64,000 nucleotides of DNA from Cerina sp048266425 (GCA_048266425.1 JBLWZN010000018.1:15191-79190); one strand, 5' to 3'; shown: positions 1 to 8,517, counted from the first letter of the stretch. Notes: generated by a model not told the origin, from the sequence alone. Program-made: numbers and translations.

Positions 1-504
1 GATTTTTTTGTCATTTTCGTCCAAGGTTATGTCATTGGACATTTTTTTACGAATGGCTACCAAAGCTTTTTGCGTATAGAAGGGAGGTGAGGTCATGACC
101 GTGTTTACCATGGCCTCCAAGGATCTATCATCAATTTCTGTCTTAACCATATATCCCTCTGGATTTACGGTTTTAAGAATGCTATTTATCCTGTAACTAT
201 CACTGAATGAGGACATAAAAACAATTTTGGACTCCGGCACTACCTTTCTTGCCAAGATACCCAACTCTTCGCCTGTATGTGGCACGCCTTCACCGAATGC
301 GGTGAGCTGAACATCGAGCAATATTATATCGTAGGCAAAAGATTTGGAGGAAGCTTCGATCTTTGCTTTTCCGAGTTCAAAGGTATTTGCGGTATCCAAA
401 TGGACTTTGTACTCCTCGAAATCTATACCTTCCAAGATATACTTGTAGCCGATCATAGTCATTTCGTGATCATCTATAGCCAATATGTTTAAAGCTCTAC
501 TCAT
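1..504 (-). CDS. NarL/LuxR-type response regulator, C-terminus cut by window edge
   Basis: The first 168 residues are visible, starting at the ATG at 504; the end lies beyond position 1. The protein opens with a receiver domain: acidic pair in LAIDDHE (residues 11-12), predicted phosphoacceptor D64 in ILLDVQL, and a conserved Lys in GYMVKTE. The sequence after about residue 140 should lead into a LuxR-type helix-turn-helix, but that part is missing, so the output class is inferred from the partner kinase. The start is 18 bp downstream of the stop of the histidine kinase gene on the same strand, so the two form a kinase-regulator operon. The signal sensed is unknown. Confidence 0.85.
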   Translation of the reverse strand, partial: MSRALNILAIDDHEMTMIGYKYILEGIDFEEYKVHLDTANTFELGKAKIEASSKSFAYDIILLDVQLTAFGEGVPHTGEELGILARKVVPESKIVFMSSFSDSYRINSILKTVNPEGYMVKTEIDDRSLEAMVNTVMTSPPFYTQKALVAIRKKMSNDITLDENDKKI

Positions 505-522
505 TTGTAATTGCCAAATTTG

Positions 523-2616
523 CTATCCCATCACTTGGGACTCAGGTTGATGGCCTGCTTTCATTGGTTTGTTTTGGACTGGGAATTGTACGGTTATTTT
601 GGTTCCAATACCAATTTTACTTTTAATGTTCCAATTTCCCCCCATTTTTTTGGTCCTGGAATCTATATTCTTAAGACCGATTCCCGACTTGCCTTTTTTT
701 ACATCGAACCCTTTTCCATCATCCTCTATCGTTATTTGGAGGTTGCTGTCGGACTTATAAAAATTAATCGATAAATTTTTACATTGGGCATGTTTGACGC
801 CGTTTTGCAAACTCTCCTGTACGATTCTATAAATGTTTATTTTCAGCTCGCCATTTAACTGGTCCCAATCCGTTAGTGAATCGTAGTCGAAGTGACATTT
901 AATTCCGGTAGAATCCTCAAAGGAGGTTATCAAATCTTGAATCGAATGAATAAAGTTATGGATTTTTTCATAGGAAGCATCGTTAAGTTCATGGGAAATT
1001 GTCCGGACTTCCTCTTCCACATCCTGTAGTTTTTTAATAAGTTCCCGGCGTTGAACGATTGCCTTCTCATCCGTTTTGTTGTTAAGCCCCGAGAGAACCA
1101 AACGAATACCCAACATTTGCCCTAAAATTCCATCGTGTAATTCCTGCGAAACCCTTTTCTGTTCCAACTGTTTGCCTTCTTCCAGTTTTCCCGATTGGGC
1201 CAGCATAAGATTAAAGATTTCCCGATCTGTTTCTTGTTGTTGCTGTTTAAATTTGAGCCTTTGGTTCTTGATACGCTGTGAAATTATGACAAGTATGGCC
1301 GCCCCCAGTAGGAATATCCCCAAGGCGATGCCTAATAGCAACTGTTTTTGCCTCGCTAAGAGTTGGTTTTTTTCTATGACTTCGTCCGTCTCAAAACGGA
1401 TACGCTCAAATTTATTACGTATCTGACGCTCTTCCCGGAGAAGACTGTCGTTCAACGACATATATTCTTGCGTATAAACTACCGCATTTTTTGGATCCAC
1501 TCTGGGTAAAAGCTCCAAAGTCTTTAACAGCCGCTTGTTATTGCTGCTTTCCTCTGAAAATCTTTTGGCCTCTTTCGCATGTTGTATTGCCGTGACGGTA
1601 TCCTTTTGGAAGAGAAAATATTCTGCCAGATTGTAGTGGCTAACCGCCAGGCCAGATAGGTCATTTATGCTGTCCCTGATTCTTAGGGCGGTCTTTAGCT
1701 GTTTTTCCACCTGGACCGTATCTCCCAATTTGTATCGGTTATAGGCCAAGTTATCCAAAACCTTCGCATAGAATTTGGCATTGGTTTCCCTTAAATCCTT
1801 ACTCCTTAAAATCTTCCTGAATTGGGCAATGGCCAATTTGTGCTGTCCGAGCCCTTCATATACCACCCCAATATTGTTTTCGGTTACCTGCTCAAGGTCG
1901 TTTTCTTCATTGATTTTTTTTAAATAGATCAAGGCCTCCTGGTGGTAAGTAAGTGCCCGGTCATATTCTTCCAGGGCATTGGAGAGAACCCCTAGATTGT
2001 TGTAACAATTGTACAGTTGTTCGTATTTATTGAAGGGCTTTAACAGCTCTATGGCCTTGATGGTAGAAATCTCGCTCCCCGTATAGTCCTTGATGTCGGA
2101 CTGTACAAGTGCCATATTGTATAGCATTCGTCCCGAATTGAATTGGTTGTTTAGAGCACTGTATATTTTTTGGGCCTTGGAATAATGATAGTATGCGCTG
2201 TCCTCAATGGCATGGGTCTTGAAAAAGGAGGCCAAGTCCCAGTGGTTGGCCGCTAGATTAATAGAATCAGATGATCTTAACGCCAGTCTTAGAGCATTGC
2301 GATTGGCCCTCCGAAAATTTATGGAGTCTTTTAACAACAAATATCCTAAGGAAATTTCCGATAAGTAGCGTGTCTTTAGGGAATCATTTGATAAAGTTTG
2401 AGACGAAACGTACGCTTTGCTGAGCTGTTTTTCCCGTTCGGCTTTCGATAGGTGATTATTTTTACCCTTCTCGACCCAAATATAAATGCTATCTAAAATA
2501 GGTGTTCCAGCATCTTGTTTATTTTCTTTTAAATAGGGATTGCAACTCCATATACACAGCGTGAAGAGAATATATACAACAGTTCTTGATAAAAGGATCT
2601 TCTTGAGATATACCAT
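523..2616 (-). CDS. TPR-containing sensor histidine kinase (HisKA_3 type)
   Basis: The 697-residue protein begins with a lipoprotein-like signal ending in LCIWSC, followed by a long periplasmic region of tetratricopeptide-like repeats (roughly residues 70-380), one membrane segment near residues 425-447 (GIALGIFLLGAAILVII), a short coiled coil, a HisKA_3 dimerisation domain with the phosphorylated His in SQELHDGILGQ (near residue 494), and a C-terminal HATPase domain with N-box VQESLQNGVKHA and G-boxes DDGKGFD and GIGLKNI. This architecture is common for NarL-partner kinases in Bacteroidota. It lies just upstream of the response regulator at 1-504. A strong hairpin separates it from the lipoprotein gene upstream. 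The ligand cannot be deduced. Confidence 0.9.
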   Translation of the reverse strand: MVYLKKILLSRTVVYILFTLCIWSCNPYLKENKQDAGTPILDSIYIWVEKGKNNHLSKAEREKQLSKAYVSSQTLSNDSLKTRYLSEISLGYLLLKDSINFRRANRNALRLALRSSDSINLAANHWDLASFFKTHAIEDSAYYHYSKAQKIYSALNNQFNSGRMLYNMALVQSDIKDYTGSEISTIKAIELLKPFNKYEQLYNCYNNLGVLSNALEEYDRALTYHQEALIYLKKINEENDLEQVTENNIGVVYEGLGQHKLAIAQFRKILRSKDLRETNAKFYAKVLDNLAYNRYKLGDTVQVEKQLKTALRIRDSINDLSGLAVSHYNLAEYFLFQKDTVTAIQHAKEAKRFSEESSNNKRLLKTLELLPRVDPKNAVVYTQEYMSLNDSLLREERQIRNKFERIRFETDEVIEKNQLLARQKQLLLGIALGIFLLGAAILVIISQRIKNQRLKFKQQQQETDREIFNLMLAQSGKLEEGKQLEQKRVSQELHDGILGQMLGIRLVLSGLNNKTDEKAIVQRRELIKKLQDVEEEVRTISHELNDASYEKIHNFIHSIQDLITSFEDSTGIKCHFDYDSLTDWDQLNGELKINIYRIVQESLQNGVKHAQCKNLSINFYKSDSNLQITIEDDGKGFDVKKGKSGIGLKNIDSRTKKMGGNWNIKSKIGIGTKITVQFPVQNKPMKAGHQPESQVMG

Positions 2617-2638
2617 AACAATATCAATCCTACAAGAT

Positions 2639-2669
2639 AAAAAAAAGCCTTAAATAAACTATTTAAGGC
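2639..2669 (-). terminator. Rho-independent terminator after the small lipoprotein gene
   Basis: A perfect 10-bp stem (2647-2656 with 2660-2669, 3-nt loop) is followed on the minus strand by a run of eight T. It lies between the lipoprotein stop at 2695 and the kinase start at 2616, so it either ends lipoprotein transcription or attenuates read-through into the kinase operon. Confidence 0.75.
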
Positions 2670-2694
2670 CTTGAAAATATTTGTAAAGTACACT

Positions 2695-2868
2695 TTATCC
2701 CCTATTATCAGGTCTAACTTCCTCTTTATCTGTTGCAAGGGTAGGGGATGTGTTGTTGTTTACTGTTCCATATAAGGCGTCGGTTTCCTGGGCGGTGTTT
2801 TCCGGTTCACAGGAGAACATTCCTAAAGTCAATGCCATAATTGCCAAAATACTTGCTACTTTTTTCAT
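2695..2868 (-). CDS. Small lipoprotein, 57 residues
   Basis: This short frame begins MKKVASILAIMALTLG and continues to a lipobox MFSC, giving a classic lipoprotein signal peptide of 19 residues. The mature part is about 38 residues, polar and Asn/Thr/Glu-rich (EPENTAQETDALYGTV...), ending in DNRG. A terminator follows 26 bp after the stop, which supports it as an independent transcription unit. Many Flavobacteriaceae carry such tiny secreted lipoproteins of unknown role. The signal peptide, lipobox and terminator are the evidence that it is real; no function is claimed. Confidence 0.7.
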   Translation of the reverse strand: MKKVASILAIMALTLGMFSCEPENTAQETDALYGTVNNNTSPTLATDKEEVRPDNRG

Positions 2869-3013
2869 CTTGTTTGAGAGTTTAAATAGGTTAATTACTT
2901 GTTTATGATGGAACTAAACTACTTAAAAGATGAAATGAAGCAGGATTCCAAGACCTATTTTCGGTGAATGGACGGCTTCTGTGAGTAACGATACCGATTT
3001 TGTTAGTATTCTG

Positions 3014-3745
3014 TTAATTCAGGGTGGAAATGGTGTTTTTGGACAGTATTTTCTTTAAACCGTCTACGTTTTCGCGGTAAGTTTTGGAGAATGGTAATTG
3101 TTCCCTGCCGTTTTTTAGGGCACAGACAGATTTGCCAAAGTTGATTCGGGATACGTAATTTATATTTATGATATAGCTTTGATGGATTCGCACAAAATTC
3201 TTTGGCAATTTTTCCTCAAAGGTTTTCAAGGTCTTAAATGCACTTACTGTAGTACCATCCTTCATTATAAAGTCGGTCGCATTATTATCAGCTTTTAAAT
3301 AGAGAATACTATCGGTTTCCAAATACTGAAAATCCTTATAGGATTTAAGGCAAAGGGTTTGGGAGGTATTTTCATTTGGCATTACTTTCTTCAATTTCAG
3401 CAAGGTCTTACGCATGTCGAACTCATTGAAAGGCAGCAGCCAATAGTCGAAAAAATTATTCTTTATGGCCTCGTAGGCAAATTGTTTGCTTTTGGAAATA
3501 CCGATGATGATAGGGATATCCTGAATATATTGGTACAACTCGGCTACCATTTGAAAATACTTTCCCGCTTTGTCGTTTAGATTGATAAAGACTACATCCG
3601 GAGAGAATTTAAGTATCGAATTTATTCCGTCCGTCGTGTCGCTGGCCACTCCGGCACAGTAGAATTCTTCAAAATCCTCCATCAAATGCTGTAATTGAAG
3701 ATTCGTAGCAGCATCGGAATCAATAATTAGATAGTTGTACTCCAT
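3014..3745 (-). CDS. LytTR response regulator with degenerate receiver domain
   Basis: The N-terminal half is receiver-like (MEYNYLIIDSDAAT...) and the C-terminal half (about residues 140-240) is a LytTR DNA-binding domain, recognisable by YLKADNNATDF, FVRIHQSYIININYV and LPFSKTYRENV. The receiver lacks its chemistry: the phosphoacceptor position in PDVVFINLND is Asn55 instead of Asp, and the usual Lys-Pro is Leu104-Pro105 (DYWLLPF). It is therefore probably not controlled by His-Asp phosphotransfer. I chose the start at 3745 (MEYNYL), where receiver homology begins; an upstream ATG at 3766 would add seven residues. No adjacent LytS-type kinase is visible, so the gene appears to be an orphan. 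Confidence 0.85.
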   Translation of the reverse strand: MEYNYLIIDSDAATNLQLQHLMEDFEEFYCAGVASDTTDGINSILKFSPDVVFINLNDKAGKYFQMVAELYQYIQDIPIIIGISKSKQFAYEAIKNNFFDYWLLPFNEFDMRKTLLKLKKVMPNENTSQTLCLKSYKDFQYLETDSILYLKADNNATDFIMKDGTTVSAFKTLKTFEEKLPKNFVRIHQSYIININYVSRINFGKSVCALKNGREQLPFSKTYRENVDGLKKILSKNTISTLN

Positions 3746-3885
3746 GATTGGGATATTTGGGTACAAATTAGTGATCCTAAATGGGAAAGGATTGTAGATT
3801 AACCATAGAAAAAGTATGGTTTTTGTCTACAATAGGCTGTAAATGAACAATATATAGGAAAATACTTTCAATAGTAGGGATTTCC

Positions 3886-4290
3886 TCAATTATTCGACCT
3901 TCCTTTCTCGAAAACCTTTTTAATTTCGGCCGAAATTCTCATCGGTTTTTGGGTCTCGGAATTTATCAGGCACCATTTGGTCACCGCATGGACCAAAAGT
4001 TGATCTGTCCTGTCATTGAACATTTCCACAATCCGGTGGGAGGTGGCCCCTTGCGAATCGGCAATATGTGTTTCTATTCTTAGAACGTCTCCCAGCTGGG
4101 CAGCGGCCCTATAGGTAATGTTGTGGTTTAAAACCACCCAAACAATTCCCTTTTGCATCTGCGCTGGCGCCAAAGTTTTCCAATGCTCTTTAGAAATGTC
4201 CTGAATCCACTGCACATATCGCACATTGTTTACGTGATCCAGGTCATCCAGATCATCCTCTTGCACGGTCAGCGTTCTTTTAAAGGTCAT
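3886..4290 (-). CDS. Acyl-CoA thioesterase, hot-dog fold (4HBT family)
   Basis: At 134 residues it has the length of a single hot-dog domain. The segment DDLDDLDHVNNVRYVQWIQD matches the 4HBT active-site helix region, where an Asp/His next to N-x-R-Y-x-x-W is typical of YbgC/FadM-like thioesterases. Such enzymes hydrolyse acyl-CoA or acyl-ACP thioesters in the cytoplasm; the chain length used is not predictable. It starts 25 bp after the cyclotransferase stop at 4315 and is probably cotranscribed with it. A second thioesterase of this fold lies at 16773-17171. Confidence 0.85.
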   Translation of the reverse strand: MTFKRTLTVQEDDLDDLDHVNNVRYVQWIQDISKEHWKTLAPAQMQKGIVWVVLNHNITYRAAAQLGDVLRIETHIADSQGATSHRIVEMFNDRTDQLLVHAVTKWCLINSETQKPMRISAEIKKVFEKGRSNN

Positions 4291-4314
4291 GGTGAAAGGA
4301 ATATCGTGTAGATC

Positions 4315-5361
4315 TTATTTTTTTTTGTAGATATTGACCTCGAATAGCTTGTCCCAATTTTTGCCTGTCACGAAGAAGGTTTTTCTGGATGGATTGTAGG
4401 CAACTCCGTTTAAAACATCCAGTTTCTCGTGTTTGGTTACCTTTTCCTTCAAACCTCCAAAATTAATTACACCCTCGATGTCTCCGCTTTGCGCATCAAT
4501 GATCATCATACTTTCTTTTTGATATACATTGGCATAGATTTTTCCGTCTACGTATTCCAATTCATTGGCCCGATTAAAAATTGAGGAATTTGTCACCGTT
4601 TCAATATAGTCTTCCTCGACCAGGGTATCAGGATTAAGAATCCAGATAAATTCACTGCCATCGCTTTTGAACAATTTTTTACCATCGTTGCACAAGCCCC
4701 AGCCTTCCTTGCTTTTATTGTATTTGAAGGTATCCAATTTTTCAAATGTATTAAGGTTGTAGACAAAGCCGATTCCACTTTGCCATGTAAGCTGGTAGAT
4801 CTTGTCATTGAGGATGGTAATCCCTTCCCCAAAATAGCGATCATCTAGTTTTATCTCCTTTAGAATCTTTCCCGTATTGTAATTTACTTGCCTTAAAAAG
4901 GATTTACCTTTTAGGCCGGTACTTTCATACAGGGTGTCGCTATGGAATTCCAAACCTTGGGTATAGGCATTGATGTCGTGCGGATATTCGGCAATAATAT
5001 CATAGGTATAGAGTTCCGGGGCCCTGGAAGCCAGGATTTTTATAGTTTTTGATATCTCAACGGTCTTGTTTTCATAATCGACTTTTGCTACCAAGGTCTT
5101 TTCTCCGAGCTTAACAACATCCAACGTTAATTTATTGTCGTTTAATGGCAGTTCCTTGCCATCAATGGAATAGGTGACCTTGTCGACCTTTTTTTCTTGG
5201 TTGTTTTTTAGGTTTACCGGGATTACCTGATGTTGCTGAAATGTTTTCTTATTTCCATCCAACTGAATTTCAAATAATTGCGAAGGACCAGAATTGCCGC
5301 CACCACATGCGACGGCCAACAAAGCTAAAGATCCGCTCAAGAGTAATTTAATGAAATGCAT
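4315..5361 (-). CDS. Glutaminyl-peptide cyclotransferase (bacterial beta-propeller type), lipoprotein
   Basis: The 348-residue protein starts with a lipoprotein signal ending LLAVACGGG. Residues about 25-110 form an Ig-like beta domain, and the rest matches the glutamine cyclotransferase propeller family: YPHDINAYTQGLEF, LYESTGLKGKS, NELEYVDGKIYANVY and GVAYNPSRKTFFVTGKNWDKLFEV are hallmark segments. The enzyme would cyclise N-terminal Gln of exported proteins to pyroglutamate, plausibly protecting secreted proteins in the periplasm or at the outer membrane. It is the first gene of a likely two-gene unit with the thioesterase. Confidence 0.9.
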   Translation of the reverse strand: MHFIKLLLSGSLALLAVACGGGNSGPSQLFEIQLDGNKKTFQQHQVIPVNLKNNQEKKVDKVTYSIDGKELPLNDNKLTLDVVKLGEKTLVAKVDYENKTVEISKTIKILASRAPELYTYDIIAEYPHDINAYTQGLEFHSDTLYESTGLKGKSFLRQVNYNTGKILKEIKLDDRYFGEGITILNDKIYQLTWQSGIGFVYNLNTFEKLDTFKYNKSKEGWGLCNDGKKLFKSDGSEFIWILNPDTLVEEDYIETVTNSSIFNRANELEYVDGKIYANVYQKESMMIIDAQSGDIEGVINFGGLKEKVTKHEKLDVLNGVAYNPSRKTFFVTGKNWDKLFEVNIYKKK

Positions 5362-5459
5362 TTAACTATGGCGTAGGTTGTTAGTTGTTCGTACATTAGG
5401 GATAGGTAGTTACCAATCTCCGGGCCAAGGTATTTAATAAAAATTAGAATGTAAAACGA

Positions 5460-5489
5460 TTGTGCAAAATTTAAAAGGTTGTATATTTG
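5460..5489 (+). promoter_or_regulatory. Promoter of the SRP RNA gene
   Basis: TTG at 5460-5462 and TATATTTG at 5482-5489 are separated by 19 bp, an exact match to the Bacteroidota housekeeping promoter form TTG-N19-TAnnTTTG. The RNA begins about 6 nt after the -7 element. Confidence 0.8.
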
Positions 5490-5494
5490 CACGA

Positions 5495-5588
5495 GGCAAG
5501 TCCTACACGACCAGCTCCTGCAAAATCCCCCAGGGTGGGAACGCAGCAAGGGTATGCGGTCGTAGCGGTGCGATGTAGGTAGCTTGCC
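5495..5588 (+). ncRNA. ffs: Signal recognition particle RNA (4.5S, small bacterial type)
   Basis: The 94-nt segment folds as one long hairpin: the ends GGCAAG (5495-5500) and CTTGCC (5583-5588) pair, as do CCTACA and TGTAGG, and CGACC with GGTCG. The apical part has the conserved SRP domain IV sequence (CCCCCAGGGTGGGAACGCAGCAAGGG) with the GGAA tetraloop and the AGCAAGGG strand of the Ffh-binding internal loop. A run of seven T after 5588 acts as terminator, and a consensus promoter lies directly upstream. It pairs with Ffh to target membrane proteins cotranslationally. Confidence 0.93.
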
Positions 5589-5595
5589 TTTTTTT

Positions 5596-6191
5596 GTGCC
5601 TTCCATTTACCTCTGCACGTCTTGCAGTAGCCATCATCAAAACATTTGACCGCCCATTTCCACGATAATTGATAAAATGATAAAAGCCATATCATTGTAA
5701 CTTGTACATTGATATGGCTTTTTGAAATAGCTTACAAACTTTTTGTTCTGTATGCTGTGCATACTGGCAACCATTGATTGCATTTGTGTCACTATTTCAA
5801 CGTTTGAATCACTTTTGGACCTCAACTATAAATCAGGGCGTTACTCGGTGATTCTTCTTGTTGCTTTTGACATGTTCAGTGCGAATTACAAAACCAAGGT
5901 TTCAGAACTCGACATTTCCAAAGTCAAATAAAAGCCAAAAAGCGTGGGCTTTCTGGTCATTGGATTCCGTTTGGACACTATATGTAAACATTTAGCGATC
6001 CGTTTCGGTTCCACAACAATATAAAGAACGTGAACTTTATTTCGGTCTTATAAAATAGCGGAAAATAAATTTCATATTCTCACTAAGACCATACATTAAA
6101 AGTACAATAAATCATGGAAAAGAACTAATTATTTGGATCAAAATTAATCCACAAACTATAAACAATTGTTGTTAACATTTGTTTATAAAGA
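5596..6191. other. Intergenic stretch between SRP RNA and rplS with no convincing gene
   Basis: About 600 bp. Short frames exist on both strands (for example 5743-5931 on plus) but none has a signal, family motif or promoter. The only clear structure is the hairpin at 5682-5723. The 6000-6190 part is AT-rich. It could hold an unrecognised small RNA or gene remains. Confidence 0.4.
5682..5723 (+). terminator. Strong hairpin, likely bidirectional terminator
   Basis: A perfect 13-bp inverted repeat (5682-5694 with 5710-5722), 15-nt loop, with A-tract before and T-tract after. It could terminate a transcript from either side, although no gene ends directly next to it; the SRP RNA already has its own T-run. 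Confidence 0.55.
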
Positions 6192-6228
6192 AAACATCCG
6201 CTCCCAAACTAGTTCGGAACGGATGTTT
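6192..6228 (-). terminator. Terminator of rplS
   Basis: AAACATCCG (6192-6200) pairs with CGGATGTTT (6220-6228), 22 bp beyond the rplS stop, with T-rich sequence after it on the minus strand. Confidence 0.7.
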
Positions 6229-6250
6229 GTATAAAATTTGATAAATCGGA

Positions 6251-6601
6251 TTAAGAACGAATTTCCTTGATCCTGGCTTTTTTACCTGTAAGTTCCCTGA
6301 AATAAAAGATTCGCGATCTACGAACTTTACCTCTTTTATTGACTTCTATCTTTTGCAGTGCAGGCATGTTTATGGGGAAAATACGCTCTACCCCAATAGT
6401 ACCTGACATTTTTCGAATCGTAAAGGTTTCGGTGCTCCCAGATCCCCTTCGTTGGATAACCACTCCCTTGAAAAACTGGATACGGGTTTTTTCGCCTTCC
6501 TTGATTTCATAATAGACCGTAATGGTGTCTCCCGCTGAGAAATCGGGAAAGTCTTTTTTTGGAACAAATTCGTCTTCAACAAATTTAATCAATGATTCCA
6601 T
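6251..6601 (-). CDS. rplS: 50S ribosomal protein L19
   Basis: The 116-residue product has the standard L19 length and signatures: FSAGDTITVYYEIKEGEKTRIQFFKGVVIQRRG, TFTIRKMSGTIGVERIFPINMPALQKIEV and the basic tail RGKVRRSRIFYFRELTGKKARI. L19 sits at the interface of the 30S and 50S subunits. The gene has its own promoter within the trmD-rplS gap and its own terminator, although trmD lies directly upstream on the same strand, the conserved bacterial order. Confidence 0.97.
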   Translation of the reverse strand: MESLIKFVEDEFVPKKDFPDFSAGDTITVYYEIKEGEKTRIQFFKGVVIQRRGSGSTETFTIRKMSGTIGVERIFPINMPALQKIEVNKRGKVRRSRIFYFRELTGKKARIKEIRS

Positions 6602-6674
6602 TTTCTTGTTTTGTTTATATGTTTCTTAAGACCAACTTTCACGTACCTCGCCAGAGGTTGATTTTAACCGAATG

Positions 6675-6704
6675 CAAAATTACTCCATTAATCAAAACCT
6701 ACAA
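6675..6704 (-). promoter_or_regulatory. Promoter of rplS
   Basis: On the minus strand TTG (6704-6702) and TAATTTTG (6682-6675) are separated by 19 bp, matching TTG-N19-TAnnTTTG. It gives a leader of roughly 70 nt before rplS, possibly able to bind ribosomal protein. Confidence 0.65.
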
Positions 6705-6743
6705 GCTATTTTAAGGAAATTTTCATGTTTAGGGTTTTGTCGC

Positions 6744-7418
6744 TTATTTTAGAAGATCGGGCCGTAATTTTTCCGTGCGCTCCATGGCTTGATTCTCTCT
6801 CCAAAGGTCGATTTTGGCAAAATTCCCGCTCAAAAGTATTTCCGGCACCTTCCAGCCTTTGTATTCCGCAGGCCGGGTATATATTGGGGGGGCTAATAAA
6901 TTGTCTTGGAACGAGTCTGTCAAGGCGCTTGTTTCATTCCCCAAAACCCCGGGAATAAGACGTATAATTGCATCACAGACCACGGCTGCAGCCAGTTCCC
7001 CTCCACTAAGTACAAAGTCGCCAACAGAGATCTCACGGGGTATGAAATGATCCCTGACCCGTTGATCAACCCCTTTGTAGTGTCCACAGAGGATTATTAG
7101 GTTTTCCTTTAGGGAAAGTTCGTTCGCCGCTCCTTGGTTAAAGGTCTTGCCATCCGGGGTCATATAAATAATTTCGTCATAGTTCCGATCGGCCTTCAAG
7201 GCTGTAATACATTTGTCTATTGGCTCGATCATCATTACCATTCCCGCCCCACCGCCAAATTGGTAGTCGTCCACTTGTTTGTAACTTAGATCCGTGAAAT
7301 CCCGAAGGTTGTGAATGTAAACCTCGACCATTCCTTTTTCCATGGCCCGCTTTAAAATGGATGCCTCGAACGGACTTTTTAGCAATTCCGGTAAAACTGT
7401 AATAATATCTATTCGCAT
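6744..7418 (-). CDS. trmD: tRNA (guanine37-N1)-methyltransferase
   Basis: The 224-residue protein is a SPOUT-class methyltransferase: MRIDIITVLPELL at the N-terminus, FGGGAGMVMMIEP, the SAM-binding trefoil-knot segment ILCGHYKGVDQRV and SVGDFVLSGGELAAAVVCDAIIRLIPGVLGN. TrmD adds m1G at position 37 of tRNAs reading CNN codons, preventing frameshifting. It precedes rplS, the usual neighbourhood. A -7 element lies about 30 bp upstream of the start. Confidence 0.96.
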   Translation of the reverse strand: MRIDIITVLPELLKSPFEASILKRAMEKGMVEVYIHNLRDFTDLSYKQVDDYQFGGGAGMVMMIEPIDKCITALKADRNYDEIIYMTPDGKTFNQGAANELSLKENLIILCGHYKGVDQRVRDHFIPREISVGDFVLSGGELAAAVVCDAIIRLIPGVLGNETSALTDSFQDNLLAPPIYTRPAEYKGWKVPEILLSGNFAKIDLWRENQAMERTEKLRPDLLK

Positions 7419-7446
7419 AAATTAAGGTTAAAGGGGAAATTTTTTG

Positions 7447-7454
7447 CAAAGATA
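7447..7454 (-). promoter_or_regulatory. -7 element upstream of trmD
   Basis: TATCTTTG on the minus strand matches TAnnTTTG and lies 29 bp upstream of the trmD start. No clear TTG is seen at the expected distance. Confidence 0.5.
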
Positions 7455-7635
7455 AGGAATGCAGGGCATCCGTACCTGTTCTTTCCTTGGTGTTTGTACC
7501 AAATGGGTCCGAGCTCGAATGTTGGATAGCAAAGCTTGAAAAATTTTAAACGCCAGGATGCCCAACTGTAGACGACGGACTGATTGTTTTCTCACCAGCG
7601 TTATGCGGTTGTTCTCCATTAAATATGGATCCCAA

Positions 7636-7659
7636 CAAAAAAGCTCCCCGAAGGGAGCT
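7636..7659 (-). terminator. Terminator of the coiled-coil membrane protein gene
   Basis: AGCTCCC (7642-7648) pairs with GGGAGCT (7653-7659) around a 4-nt loop, followed on the minus strand by six T, immediately after the stop at 7664. Confidence 0.75.
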
Positions 7660-7663
7660 AATA

Positions 7664-8287
7664 TCATTTTGTTTTTTTATACTTGTTAATCTCATCCTGG
7701 AGCCGCCTACTAATTTTTTGCTCCCTTTCCAAGGCATTTCTTCGGTGCTCCTCGTATTCTATTTCCAGTTCGGAAAGATTGGTCTTGGCCTCTTGGGTGA
7801 GGATATTGCTTCTCCTAAATTTATAGACGAAAAGGAGTAGAAGGAGTAACAGGCCAGCAATAATAGTCCAGAGGATTAGATTGTAGGTCACTTTGGATAC
7901 CATGATTCCTAAAAATGACATACTGTCCTTTTCCTCCGTTACGGAAGCCAAATTATTTGTGGTCTCCTTCAATTTTTGGTTCAAGGAAGTTATTGTCGCT
8001 TCGTGATCGGCAATGGTTGTATTGAGTTCAGCTTCCTTTTTATTGGCGGCACTTATAGAATCCAGCACATTTTTTCTTAATTTAAACAGGTACGCCTCCT
8101 TCACCACTTCATATCTTACCCCTTCCGCATGGTAGTTTCCGGATTTTTTGGAAACATAATCAAACTGGTTGCTGATCGGCCCGCTATCCAATGATAATTT
8201 GTCATCTTCCCCATCTTTTTCCTGTGCAAATTGCAGGTTATACGTCAACAAAGCAATTACAATAAATAACAAGCTATTTCCTTTCAT
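7664..8287 (-). CDS. Exported coiled-coil membrane protein of unknown function
   Basis: The 207-residue protein has an N-terminal signal peptide (MKGNSLLFIVIALLTYNLQFAQ), an acidic stretch, a predicted coiled coil at about residues 75-125, one membrane helix near 133-155 (YNLILWTIIAGLLLLLLLFV) and a second charged, coiled-coil tail rich in Glu/Arg/Lys. I do not recognise an enzymatic domain. It lies upstream of trmD, and I recall that homologues have been mislabelled as tRNA guanine-N1 methyltransferase; the sequence shows no such domain. It may be a bitopic envelope scaffold, which is a guess. Confidence 0.8.
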   Translation of the reverse strand: MKGNSLLFIVIALLTYNLQFAQEKDGEDDKLSLDSGPISNQFDYVSKKSGNYHAEGVRYEVVKEAYLFKLRKNVLDSISAANKKEAELNTTIADHEATITSLNQKLKETTNNLASVTEEKDSMSFLGIMVSKVTYNLILWTIIAGLLLLLLLFVYKFRRSNILTQEAKTNLSELEIEYEEHRRNALEREQKISRRLQDEINKYKKTK

Positions 8288-8517
8288 ATGTAAGTCTTAT
8301 TTTACAAACAAGTATTTTAGTGGCGACTAAAGTAATTTAATAAAACCAAATTTGAAAAAAATATTGGTTTTTAGTGCCTGGGCATGTCAATGCAAACGTA
8401 GATAGCTCCAGCTATATTGCCCATTGCAAACATTTTTTTTTCACAAAAGACCTTGTTCGGTCCAAGAACCGTGATCCGTACTTGGACAAACTTTATTTTG
8501 AATCCATTTTAATTGAA

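Noticed and set aside
5743..5931. 62-residue open frame on plus strand after the SRP RNA
   Set aside because: No signal peptide, motif, promoter or homology cue; overlaps an antisense frame of similar length.
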